A DNA stretch of 10,068 bases from Chloroflexota bacterium (GTDB taxonomy: Bacteria > Chloroflexota > UBA6077), in assembly GCA_023380955.1 (NCBI GenBank), contig JAMCTB010000161.1, forward strand, positions 1 to 10,068. Reading direction: 5' to 3'. Shown here one piece after another: positions 1 through 6,155 of the stretch. Numbering within the stretch: the stretch's first letter is position 1; the number at the start of each line of letters is the position of its first letter. Both the position numbers and the translations under genes were made by a program. Under the pieces are notes generated by a model. The model was not told the origin of the DNA and ran no database searches. It saw nothing but the letters and a program-made list of their open reading frames with translations.

Positions 1-8
1 AAACGGAA

Positions 9-311
9 TCAAGAGGGGGTTCCCAGCCGAGTGACAGTGTGGGCGATGAAGGCGCTCTGGACGGCGATATCGTCGACTCGGTCGTTGCCCAGGAAGCGGC
101 TGAGGCGCTTGAGCCGGTGCAACAGGTCGTGTTTGGGGCACTCGACCCTCCGCTCCTCGGGGGTCGGATAGGCCCGGGCCAGCTCGGAGAGATTGAGGGT
201 GCGCTTGGCCAGGATGGCGCTGACCAGCAGGGCCAGGTTGAGGCTCTGGCTCACGTTCAGGAAGGACGCGGCGCTCTTGATGCCGTCCAGGACACGGGGG
301 TACCATGACAT
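9..311 (-). CDS. IS transposase, N-terminal fragment (probable frameshift)
   Basis: This ORF encodes 100 residues resembling the N-terminal region of DDE transposases of the IS4-like type: a hydrophobic helical start, a Leu/Ala-rich segment (residues 24-47), then a basic stretch with KHDLLHRLKRLSRFLGNDR at 60-78. The catalytic DDE domain would lie beyond position 1. The start is ATG at 311-309, with an excellent ribosome binding site AAGGAGG (325-319) seven bases upstream. The reading frame meets TGA at 11-9. A -1 shift at the run of five C on the coding strand (19-15) continues as PLLIPF to the window edge, which fits the segment that usually precedes the first catalytic Asp. The gene is therefore either frameshifted, mis-sequenced in a homopolymer, or uses programmed frameshifting. 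The transposase assignment is by general resemblance only; the IS family is uncertain. Confidence 0.6.
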   Translation of the reverse strand: MSWYPRVLDGIKSAASFLNVSQSLNLALLVSAILAKRTLNLSELARAYPTPEERRVECPKHDLLHRLKRLSRFLGNDRVDDIAVQSAFIAHTVTRLGTPS

Positions 312-373
312 AGGGAAGCCTCCTTGGGATTGTGGTTGGCTCGATACCTACCATCCTACCAGGAGGCTTCCCT
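312..373. repeat. 13-bp perfect inverted repeat at the IS/nifS junction
   Basis: AGGGAAGCCTCCT (312-324) and its exact reverse complement (361-373) are separated by 36 bases. In a minus-strand transcript coming from the nifS operon the two arms would pair. The second arm contains the transposase ribosome binding site, so read-through RNA would hide it, while RNA started inside the loop would leave it free. Many IS elements limit transposase expression from outside transcription in this way. The outer arm also encodes the last residues of the nifS reading frame. There is no U-run, so it does not look like a simple terminator. Confidence 0.6.
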
Positions 374-1510
374 CTTCATTGTTGAGTGGGTATGCGTGAG
401 TTTCGACGCCTGCTGTACCTCGTCGATCGTCGTGAACTTCCCCAGGCTGAGCCGCACGGCTCCCAGGGCCATGCCCCGAGGCAGGCCCATGGCCGTTAGC
501 ACCCCCGACGGCTCGGTCCGGCCGGCATGGCAGGCCGAGCCCGTGGAAGCCGCCACCTCGGGTGTGGCGGCCAGCAATTCCTCGCCATCGACCCCGGGGA
601 AGCTGACGTTCAGGGTGTTGGGAAGCCGCTCGGTCTGGTGGCCGTTCAGCGTCAGACCGGGAACGCCCTCGGTCAGAAGTTCGTGGAGGTGGTCCCGAAG
701 GGAGCGCATCCGGGGGACGTACTCGCCCATGGTCTGCTCGGCCACCTGGCAGGCCTTCCCCAGTCCTACCATGTAGGGGACGTTCTCCGTTCCCGCTCGC
801 CGGCCGCCCTCGTGGCCCGCGCCGTGAATCAGCGGCTCCAGCAAGACGCCCTTCCGAACGTAGAGGGCTCCCACCCCTTTGGGGGCGTACAGCTTGTGCC
901 CTGCCACGGTGAGCAAGTCCACCCCCAGCGCGTCCACTCGCGTACCCACCTTCCCTACCGACTGGGCCGCATCGGTGTGAACGAGGACCTCCCGGTGACG
1001 GGCAATGGCGGCGATCTCGGCGATGGGCTGGAGCGTTCCGGTCTCGTTGTTGGCGTGCATAATGGAGATGAGGATTGTCTGGTCTGTGATCGCCCGCTCC
1101 ACATCCTCGGGATTCACCCTCCCGTCTCGGTCCACCGGGAGGTAGGTCACGGCATATCCTCGCCTCTCCAGGTAGCGGCAGGTATTCAGCACCGCCGGGT
1201 GCTCGATCCAGCTGGTGATAATGTGGTTCCCCTTATCCCGATGCGCCTCGGCGATGCCCACCAGGGCCAGGTTGTCGGCCTCACTACCACACCCAGTGAA
1301 GACGATCTCCGGGGGCGTGCATCCCAGGATGGAGGCTACCCGGGTCCTGGCCTCCTCCACCGCCACGTGGGCCTCCTCTCCATAGGCGTGGGAGCTGGAC
1401 GGGTTGCCGAAGCGCCCCTCCAGGCCAGGGGCCAGGTAGGGAGCCATGGCCTCCACCACCGCAGGATCCAAAGGAGTGGTGGCGTTGTAGTCCAGATAGA
1501 TTGGTTTCAT
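356..1510 (-). CDS. NifS/IscS-like cysteine desulfurase (possibly selenocysteine lyase activity)
   Basis: A 384-residue fold-type I PLP enzyme that removes sulfur from cysteine (or selenium from selenocysteine) and holds it as a persulfide or perselenide. Visible landmarks are the N-terminal YLDYNATTP (5-13), TGCGSEADN (72-80), the EHPAV histidine (H104), HTDAAQ (178-183), the PLP lysine in AGHK (K206), RAGTEN (238-243), and the catalytic cysteine in STGSACHAG (C327). It ends the selD operon: ATG at 1510 follows the preceding stop by five bases. The usual C-terminal helix after the VRLSLG.FTT motif is short and ends in the odd tail THTHSTMKREASW, part of which is encoded by the inverted repeat beside the transposase, so the original 3' end may have been replaced. 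The catalytic core looks intact. Position with selD suggests it supplies selenium or sulfur to that pathway; substrate preference cannot be read from sequence. Confidence 0.93.
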   Translation of the reverse strand: MKPIYLDYNATTPLDPAVVEAMAPYLAPGLEGRFGNPSSSHAYGEEAHVAVEEARTRVASILGCTPPEIVFTGCGSEADNLALVGIAEAHRDKGNHIITSWIEHPAVLNTCRYLERRGYAVTYLPVDRDGRVNPEDVERAITDQTILISIMHANNETGTLQPIAEIAAIARHREVLVHTDAAQSVGKVGTRVDALGVDLLTVAGHKLYAPKGVGALYVRKGVLLEPLIHGAGHEGGRRAGTENVPYMVGLGKACQVAEQTMGEYVPRMRSLRDHLHELLTEGVPGLTLNGHQTERLPNTLNVSFPGVDGEELLAATPEVAASTGSACHAGRTEPSGVLTAMGLPRGMALGAVRLSLGKFTTIDEVQQASKLTHTHSTMKREASW

Positions 1511-1515
1511 GGGTA

Positions 1516-1857
1516 TTAGAACGCCCCCATTACCTGCCGCTCGGTGCCCAGCATCAGCTCCGCCAGCTCGCCGTAGCCGAGTGGACTCGCCCCCACGAGC
1601 AGGTCGTCCGAGCCAAAGCCCCGGGCAGCCAGGTCATCCTCGATGTAGCGCAGCCCAACGCCGGCCTCCAGGGCCCGAGCGAGGAGACCAGCCGCCCCGG
1701 CCTGATTACCCTTCAGGGCGCAGAGCACCCCGTCCTGGATGAGGCAGAGGGTCACCCTCTCACCCTGCCGCGCCATCTCGGCGGCGGTCCGCAGTCCGAC
1801 GGCGGCTGCTCCGGGGCCGCTCCGCAAGACTACCAGCTTCTCTTTCGGTTGCTCCAT
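1516..1857 (-). CDS. DsrH/TusB-like DsrE-superfamily protein
   Basis: A 113-residue cytosolic protein of the DsrE/F/H superfamily. Members form small alpha/beta complexes that pass persulfide sulfur between proteins. The frame shows a first beta strand KLVVLRSGPG (7-16), helix, second strand RVTLCLIQDGVLCAL (34-48), and a third strand and turn around LRYIEDDLAARGF, matching the superfamily pattern in which a strand is followed by a DG(V) turn. Cysteines are C38 and C46, both near that turn. Assignment to the DsrH/TusB member rests on size, the IQDGV motif and its position next to a DsrF-like gene. A good ribosome binding site, GGAGGAGGG, precedes the ATG at 1857, fourteen bases after the upstream stop. 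It ends five bases before the desulfurase start, so the two are likely co-translated. Confident on superfamily, moderate on subfamily. Confidence 0.75.
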   Translation of the reverse strand: MEQPKEKLVVLRSGPGAAAVGLRTAAEMARQGERVTLCLIQDGVLCALKGNQAGAAGLLARALEAGVGLRYIEDDLAARGFGSDDLLVGASPLGYGELAELMLGTERQVMGAF

Positions 1858-1871
1858 CGATCCCTCCTCCC

Positions 1872-2264
1872 TCAGTAGACCGGGGTCCAGCCGCTACCGG
1901 CCAGGAGTCGCGCGCTCTCGGCCTCATCGACCACCCTCACCCCCGCGATCAGGTCGTCGGGAGTGAGCCCTCGCTCCCGGGCCGAAGGGGCATGGACGAC
2001 CACCCGGCCGCCTATCTCCTCTCCGTCCTGATCCTTGCCCCGCCGAGCCAGGTACTCCTCCAGGGCCCGGGAGAGCGACAGATAGCCGATCCCCTCCGGT
2101 CGCTGGTCACGCCGAGCGACGAAAACCCCGTCCTCCATCAGGAGCAGCGTGGTCGGCACCTTGAAGTTCAGCCCGCCGGCCGCGTGGCGGATAGCCTCGG
2201 CCGCGTCGATGGTCCCGTAGGGGGCGCGACGCACCACTATGGTCATCCCTCTCTCGTTATCCAT
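1872..2264 (-). CDS. DsrF/TusC-like DsrE-superfamily protein lacking cysteine
   Basis: A 130-residue protein with the TusC/DsrF-like opening IVVRRAPYGTIDAAEAIRHA (9-28), the strand and turn LLLMEDGVFVA (40-50), and a distal HAPSARERGLTPDDL segment (91-105). It has no cysteine at all. Other relay proteins of the family use a thiol near the HAPSARERGL position, so this one is more likely structural, like the non-catalytic partners in the TusBCD and DsrEFH hexamers. Two starts are possible. ATG at 2264 has AGGGG nine bases upstream. ATG at 2246 makes an ATGA overlap with the permease stop and sits right before the first strand. I keep the first, but translational coupling from the second is plausible. 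Its neighbours, a permease before and a DsrH-like gene after, support a sulfur or selenium relay role. Confidence 0.78.
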   Translation of the reverse strand: MDNERGMTIVVRRAPYGTIDAAEAIRHAAGGLNFKVPTTLLLMEDGVFVARRDQRPEGIGYLSLSRALEEYLARRGKDQDGEEIGGRVVVHAPSARERGLTPDDLIAGVRVVDEAESARLLAGSGWTPVY

Positions 2265-3181
2265 TCCTCTTTTCCCCTAACCAATCTGGTTGGACGGATC
2301 CCAGCCGCCCTCTCGGAATGTCTGCTCCTCAGTCGGGAGGCGACCATTCCTGCTACCAGCATCATGACCGGACCGTACACGGCTGCCGGCAGTGCTGCCC
2401 CATCAGGGTAGGCGGAGAGCGCCACAGCCGCGGCCACCCCGAATTCACGCATGCCGCCGAAGAATGCAAACGACACGAGCCGGCGACCGCTCACCCCCGC
2501 CAGCCTCGCGGCCAGGGCACCCCAACCGAAGCCGGACGCCACCATAGCCAGGGCGAGTCCCGCGAGCGTCAAGAGGGAAGCCGGCGCGACCGCCCCCAAT
2601 GGAGCACAGGCAATGAAGACCAGTCCTACCACCGAGGCTGCCGACAGTGCCTGGCAGGCCTCGGGGTTCGGCCTCAAATACCTCGCGCGCACCAGAATGC
2701 CGATCCCCAACGGCAGCAACACCGAGAGCAGCAACTCTACCGATAGAGCCCCTGCCACCTGGGCGCCCGCGGCAAACGGGATGACCAGAAGCGAGACCAC
2801 CATCGATAGGACCAAGAGCATCGTGGAAAGAGGTACATCGCCGCCCGCCAGGCCCACCATGAGTGCGCTGGTGATTTCCGCGGGTGCCAGGCCCAGCACG
2901 AGGATGCCGTCCCTTAGCGGGCCCGGCGGGAGCACAAGACGCAGGGCCAGCGCGGTACCCGGAATCGCCACGAGTTGCACTCCCAGCGCGGCCGCGACTT
3001 CTGGCCAACGTAGCGCCCCTCGGAAGTCGTCTGGGGTCAAGGCTAATCCTAACCCCAGCATCATCGTGAAGAGCAGCCATGGCACGAGAAACCCGCCGGC
3101 AGTGGCTTGACCGGGAAGCAGAAAGCCGAAGATGCCGGCCAGCAGAATCCAATAGATCAAGCGGTCAGTTAGTACGTTCAC
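2243..3181 (-). CDS. BASS/SBF-type membrane permease (bile acid:sodium symporter superfamily)
   Basis: A 312-residue integral membrane protein with about nine to ten hydrophobic segments covering almost its whole length. The pattern fits the bile acid:sodium symporter/arsenite permease superfamily: an early WLLFTMMLGLGLALTPDDF segment (35-53), LVLGLAPAEITSALMVGLAGGD (94-115) in the conserved core, and the late GGMREFGVAAAVALSA segment (about 241-256). The C-terminal 35 residues are hydrophilic and probably cytoplasmic. GTG at 3181 follows the upstream stop directly and has a GGGGG stretch as a likely ribosome binding site. The 3' end overlaps the DsrF-like gene. Family members carry bile acids, pyruvate, arsenite and other anions. 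The substrate here is unknown, but its place inside a selD/dsrE/nifS operon points to a sulfur or selenium compound. Confidence 0.87.
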   Translation of the reverse strand: MNVLTDRLIYWILLAGIFGFLLPGQATAGGFLVPWLLFTMMLGLGLALTPDDFRGALRWPEVAAALGVQLVAIPGTALALRLVLPPGPLRDGILVLGLAPAEITSALMVGLAGGDVPLSTMLLVLSMVVSLLVIPFAAGAQVAGALSVELLLSVLLPLGIGILVRARYLRPNPEACQALSAASVVGLVFIACAPLGAVAPASLLTLAGLALAMVASGFGWGALAARLAGVSGRRLVSFAFFGGMREFGVAAAVALSAYPDGAALPAAVYGPVMMLVAGMVASRLRSRHSERAAGIRPTRLVRGKEEWITREG

Positions 3182-3538
3182 TCAAGCCCCCAGACTCAGG
3201 AAGGCATCAGTCTCGGTCACGAGGCCGAAGAGCGTCTTGAGGGAGCTGGGAGCCGCACCGTCGAGGACGTCCTCTTTCCCTATGCCACGGAACTTGAGGC
3301 AGCTCCCGCACAGCTCCACGCGAAGCCCCTTCTCGATAAGCCTGGAGAACCCCTCCTCGGCGTTGGGTACGGCCTGAGGGCCCTGCCCGGTGGTGAAGTT
3401 GTGAATCCCGTCCGCCGAGGCGAAGAGCACCACCCTGTGGCCCCCATCCAGGGCGGCCTCAACCAGCTTCATCGCCGTCTGGGTGTTCTCGTAGCCATAG
3501 GGCGTCGTCGCCAGGAAGATCGTCAGCGTTTTCGGCAT
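3182..3538 (-). CDS. DsrE/TusD-like sulfur (selenium) relay protein
   Basis: A 118-residue DsrE-superfamily protein. It has strand KTLTIFLATTPYG (3-15), a helix, strand HRVVLFASADGIHNF (34-48), and LRVELCGSCLKFRGI (72-86), where C77 and C80 sit at the position of the persulfide-carrying cysteine of TusD/DsrE. It is the only one of the three DsrE-like proteins here with the classic C..C...RG active site, so it is probably the catalytic sulfur or selenium carrier. I chose ATG at 3538 because the strong site GAGGAGG lies six bases upstream; an upstream in-frame ATG at 3556 would place that site inside the gene and has only the selD stop before it. It is the second gene of the operon, directly after selD, and its stop abuts the permease start. 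Confidence 0.85.
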   Translation of the reverse strand: MPKTLTIFLATTPYGYENTQTAMKLVEAALDGGHRVVLFASADGIHNFTTGQGPQAVPNAEEGFSRLIEKGLRVELCGSCLKFRGIGKEDVLDGAAPSSLKTLFGLVTETDAFLSLGA

Positions 3539-3559
3539 TGGTGCCTCCTCTTTCATCGG

Positions 3560-4624
3560 TTAGCCCCGGGTGACCAGGATCTCACCCGGAAGTCCTCGTG
3601 CCATGCGTCCTATCACGGCCGCCTCGATGCCGGCTCGCCCCATCGCCGTCGCCAGCTCCTCGCCTCGCTCCGGCGGGCAGGCGATCAGCAGCCCTCCCGA
3701 AGTCTGGGCGTCGCACAGGACGATCTGTTCCTCCCGGGAGATGGCTTCCCACCGGACCTTGCCCTCCAGGTAGTGGCGGTTGTTGTGAGTGCCGTCCGGG
3801 ACTACACCCTGTCTCGCCAGCTCCCACGCCTCCTCCAGCACCGGCACGCGCCCCAGCACAACCTCCGCGGCAAGTCCGCTGGCAAGGGCCATCTCGTGGA
3901 GGTGGCCCAGCAGGCCGAACCCGGTTACGTCGGTGCAGGCGTTCACCCCAACCGCGAGCATCGCCTCGGATGCCGCCTTGTTCAGCTTCGACATCACGTC
4001 CACGACGCGCTCTATGGATGCAGGACTCGCCAGGCGCCGGTCGATGGCCGTGGTGATAAGTCCGATCCCCAGGGGCTTGGTGAGGAAGAGCAGGTCGCCC
4101 GGCTTTGCCCCGGCGTTGGTCACTACTCGATCGGGGTGGATCAGGCCGGTCACCGCCATGCCGTACTTGGGCTCCCCGTCGTCCAGTGAGTGTCCACCTG
4201 CCACGAGCACTCCGGCTTCGGCGGCCTTCTCGGCGCCGCCCCGCAGGATCTCGCCGAGCAGGTGCAGGGGGAAGGTCTTGGCGGGGAAGCCCACCAGGTT
4301 CAGGGCCAGGATGGGGTTCGCGCCCTTGGCGTAGATGTCCGAGAAAGCGTTGGCGGCGACGATGGCCCCGAAGGCGTAGGGATCGTCCACCACCGGAGTG
4401 ATGAAATCAACGCTCTGGACCAGGGCGAGCTCGTCGCTGATGCGGTAGACGGCGGCGTCGTCCAGGCTACCGGGGCCGACCAGCAGCCTGGGATCCGAGA
4501 CAGCAGGTAGGTAGCGCAGCACCTGCGCCAGGTCCGCGGGACCTATCTTGCAGGCTCAACCAGCCCCATGGGAGAGGGAGGTGAGCTTGAAGATCGTGCT
4601 CGTTTCGACAGTAGGCTGTGCCAT
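3560..4624 (-). CDS. selD: Selenophosphate synthetase SelD, a selenoprotein with in-frame UGA
   Basis: SelD makes selenophosphate from selenide and ATP, the selenium donor for selenocysteine and selenouridine. The stop-free part, starting GTG at 4522, lacks the catalytic N-terminus. Reading upstream in the same frame gives KIGPADLAQ, then C25, A24, a UGA at 4558-4556, then SLSHGAG, back to ATG at 4624. The UGA falls exactly where E. coli SelD has its catalytic Cys17 (GAGCGCK there, GAG-U-ACK here), so residue 23 is selenocysteine and K26 is the conserved lysine. Full length is 354 residues, normal for SelD. Downstream are the ATP/metal motifs GSLDDAAVY, SVDFITPVVDDP and AANAFSDIYAKG. ATG 4624 is the only usable start between an in-frame TAG (4636-4634) and the UGA; its ribosome binding site is weak. 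It is the first gene of the operon. A conventional gene caller would truncate it. Confidence 0.95.
4522..4554 (-). promoter_or_regulatory. Candidate bacterial SECIS element in selD
   Basis: Directly 3' of the UGA in the coding strand, AGGTCC (4544-4539) pairs perfectly with GGACCT (4535-4530) around a three-base loop CGC. Below it CCTGC (4554-4550) pairs with GCAGG (4526-4522), with a five-by-three internal loop between the helices. The apical loop starts 17 bases after the UGA and has G as its second base. Both agree with the published bacterial SECIS consensus: a loop about 16-37 bases from the UGA with G among the first two loop bases. SelB bound to this hairpin would direct selenocysteine insertion. 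Confidence 0.8.
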
Positions 4625-4700
4625 ACCCGAAGGCTATCACCCGCGATGCTATAATGCCACTGCCAACTCGTAATATGACCTATTCAGCTGGGTTATAGCG
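4625..4700. promoter_or_regulatory. Divergent selD/lysR control region with LysR-type inverted repeat
   Basis: The 76 bases between the two divergent starts are much richer in A+T than their surroundings. A TATAAT sits at 4650-4655 on the plus strand and reads CATTAT on the minus strand, so it could serve either direction; no good -35 box is visible for either, as expected for an activator-dependent promoter. An imperfect inverted repeat, ATATGACC (4673-4680) and GGTTATAG (4691-4698), six of eight positions matching and ten bases apart, is a likely LysR-type binding site. It ends two bases before the lysR ATG, which suggests autoregulation together with control of selD. Confidence 0.6.
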
Positions 4701-5597
4701 ATGAACCTCTACCGCCTGAGGATCTTCCTGGCTGTCGCCCGTCGCCTCTCTTACTCCCGGGCCGCCGAGGACCTCTTCATCAGCCAGCCCGCCGTCTCCC
4801 GCCACGTGGCGTCCCTGGAGAAGGAGCTGGGGGTCCAGCTACTCGGGCAGTCGGGCAACAGGGTGTTCCTGACCGAGACCGGCCGGCTGGTCTACGGCTA
4901 CGCCCAGAGGCTCTTCGACGTGGAGGAGGAGCTGGGCAGGGCACTGGCGGAGATGGCGAACCTGGGGAGGGGATACTTGCGGCTGGGAGCCTCCAGTACG
5001 CCGGGCGTCTACCTGCTCCCGCCCGTGGTGGCCGCCTTCCAGGAGCTGTATCCGGAAATAGAGGTAAGCCTGCTGGTCACAAACAGCCAGGAGGTGGAGA
5101 CCCGCGTGCTGGGTGGCGAGCTGGACCTGGGCTTCGTGGGAATGAGCTTCCAGCCCGGAGTACAAATCCTCCCCTACACCCGAGATCGACTGGTGATCGT
5201 GGCGCCCCCTTCGCATCCCCTGGCCTCGGAAGCGACCGTCCCCCTCGAACGGCTGCGATCCGAGCGTTTTCTCCTGCGCGAGCCGGGCTCCGGCACCAGG
5301 AGAGTCCTGGAGGAAGAGCTGGAACGCCATGGGTTTCGGCTCTTCCGGGTCATGGAGCTCGCGGGCTGCGAGGCCGTCAAGCGGGGGGTGATGGCGGGCA
5401 TGGGGATAGCCGCCGTGTCGGGGTACAGCGTGGAGATCGAGCTGCGCCAGGGGTTGCTGGGGATCATCACCGTGGATAGGCTGCGGCTGGAGAGGGAGAT
5501 CAGCATCATCTCCCGCAAAGACGTGCGCCCCTCAGCAGCGGCCCTCGCCTTCACGGCCCTGGCGCACAAGCTGGTAGCGTCGGCTCCTGGGGCTTGA
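4701..5597 (+). CDS. LysR-type transcriptional regulator of the selD operon (CysL/CbbR-like)
   Basis: A 298-residue LysR-type regulator. The N-terminal winged helix-turn-helix is plain: LRIFLAVARRLSYSRAAEDL (6-25) then FISQPAVSRHVASLEKELGV (26-45), followed by the linker helix to about 90 and a two-lobed effector domain (LRLGASSTPGVYLLPPVV onward; GVMAGMGIAAVS near 230). It is most like the CysL/CbbR branch, which includes a group repeatedly found beside selenium genes. It is divergent from selD with only 76 bases between the starts, the standard arrangement for a LysR regulator and its target. ATG at 4701 lacks a clear ribosome binding site. The 3' end overlaps the next promoter: its TGA stop is part of the -35 box TTGACC. 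The effector is unknown; a reduced sulfur or selenium metabolite is a reasonable guess. Confidence 0.93.
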   Translation: MNLYRLRIFLAVARRLSYSRAAEDLFISQPAVSRHVASLEKELGVQLLGQSGNRVFLTETGRLVYGYAQRLFDVEEELGRALAEMANLGRGYLRLGASSTPGVYLLPPVVAAFQELYPEIEVSLLVTNSQEVETRVLGGELDLGFVGMSFQPGVQILPYTRDRLVIVAPPSHPLASEATVPLERLRSERFLLREPGSGTRRVLEEELERHGFRLFRVMELAGCEAVKRGVMAGMGIAAVSGYSVEIELRQGLLGIITVDRLRLEREISIISRKDVRPSAAALAFTALAHKLVASAPGA

Positions 5598-5625
5598 CCT
5601 TGCCGTTAGGAGGAAGGTGTACTAT
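5594..5625 (+). promoter_or_regulatory. MerR-type long-spacer promoter and operator of the merR-like gene
   Basis: A -35 box TTGACC (5594-5599) and a -10 box TACTAT (5620-5625) are separated by 20 bp, three more than a normal promoter. That is the hallmark of MerR-family targets. In the spacer ACCTT (5597-5601) and AAGGT (5614-5618) form a dyad. The expected transcript start is near 5632, just ahead of the GTG at 5640, so the regulator probably controls itself. Confidence 0.75.
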
Positions 5626-5639
5626 GGCTCCGAAAGGGG

Positions 5640-6095
5640 GTGAAAGACGTGGTCAGATCCTTGACCGTCGGACAGCTTGCGAAGAGGGCGGGAACCACGG
5701 CGAAGGCCGTCCGGTACTACGAAGGCCTGGGGCTGCTCGATCCGGCTCCTCGGGCCGTCAACAGCTACCGCCTCTATGATGCCGGGGCGCTGGACCGCCT
5801 CCTCTTCATCCGGCGGGCCAAGCTCCTCGGCGTCAGCTTGAGCGAGATCCGGGAGCTTCTCCATGAGGTGCCAGGCGGCTGCCAACACCTTCAGGGTGAA
5901 GTGGAGGAGCTGCTTACCAGGAAGATCGAGCAGTGCCGACAACAGATCGGCGAGCTGGCAGAGCTACAGCGGTCGCTGGAGGAGCGCCGTTTGATCCTAA
6001 GGTCGAAACGCAATGAAGAGATTGCGGTCTCGCCCCTCTCACCGCGTTGCGCTTGCCTGCCGGTTGATCCCAGAGAAGTTGTCGCGACCTCTTGA
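5640..6095 (+). CDS. MerR-family metal-responsive transcriptional regulator
   Basis: A 151-residue MerR-family regulator. The winged helix-turn-helix is LTVGQLAKRAGTTAKAVRYYEGLGLL (8-33), followed by the SYRLYDAGALDRLLFIRRAKLLGVSLSEIRELL wing and second helices (42-74) and a long dimerisation coiled coil (about 82-124). C81 at the start of that helix sits where MerR and ZntR have a metal-binding cysteine. A further C99 lies in the coil, and C137 and C139 form a CAC motif in a longer C-terminal tail, in place of the CCxxxxxxxxC loop of ZntR. This points to a soft or thiophilic metal sensor, but the metal cannot be named. GTG at 5640 is chosen because GAAAGGGG precedes it and it lies after the predicted transcript start; GTG at 5649 is an alternative. 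A second promoter of the same type follows it. Confidence 0.9.
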   Translation: MKDVVRSLTVGQLAKRAGTTAKAVRYYEGLGLLDPAPRAVNSYRLYDAGALDRLLFIRRAKLLGVSLSEIRELLHEVPGGCQHLQGEVEELLTRKIEQCRQQIGELAELQRSLEERRLILRSKRNEEIAVSPLSPRCACLPVDPREVVATS

Positions 6096-6120
6096 CATTG
6101 CCCGTCGGGCCGGGTTGTAG
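6089..6120 (+). promoter_or_regulatory. Second MerR-type long-spacer promoter
   Basis: TTGACA (6089-6094) and TAGGCT (6115-6120) are again exactly 20 bp apart. Aligned on the -35 box, this site shares TTGAC, then TTGCC, and the GTA at the spacer/-10 boundary with the promoter at 5594-5625. It overlaps the last codons of the MerR gene and points at the small Cys-rich gene. The matching design suggests the same MerR protein controls both. Confidence 0.72.
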
Positions 6121-6155
6121 GCTGCGGCCATCACTTGAGAAAGGAGGCAGCAGCC

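Noticed and set aside
9..11. In-frame TGA of the transposase as a second selenocysteine codon
   Set aside because: The host decodes UGA, but the -1 frame gives a better family-like continuation (PLLIPF) at a homopolymer, no Cys is expected at this place in transposases, and no SECIS can be judged at the window edge.
527..1519. Long plus-strand open frame of 330 codons opposite nifS
   Set aside because: It is the antisense shadow of a well-conserved cysteine desulfurase; long antisense frames are common in GC-rich genes and this one shows no family features or ribosome binding site.
2445..3152. 235-codon minus-strand frame inside the permease gene
   Set aside because: Arg/Gly-rich out-of-frame translation of the permease, with no domain or membrane pattern of its own.
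5594..5779. Short plus-strand frame overlapping the MerR promoter and gene start
   Set aside because: It begins inside the -35 box and overlaps the real MerR frame; no family signal.
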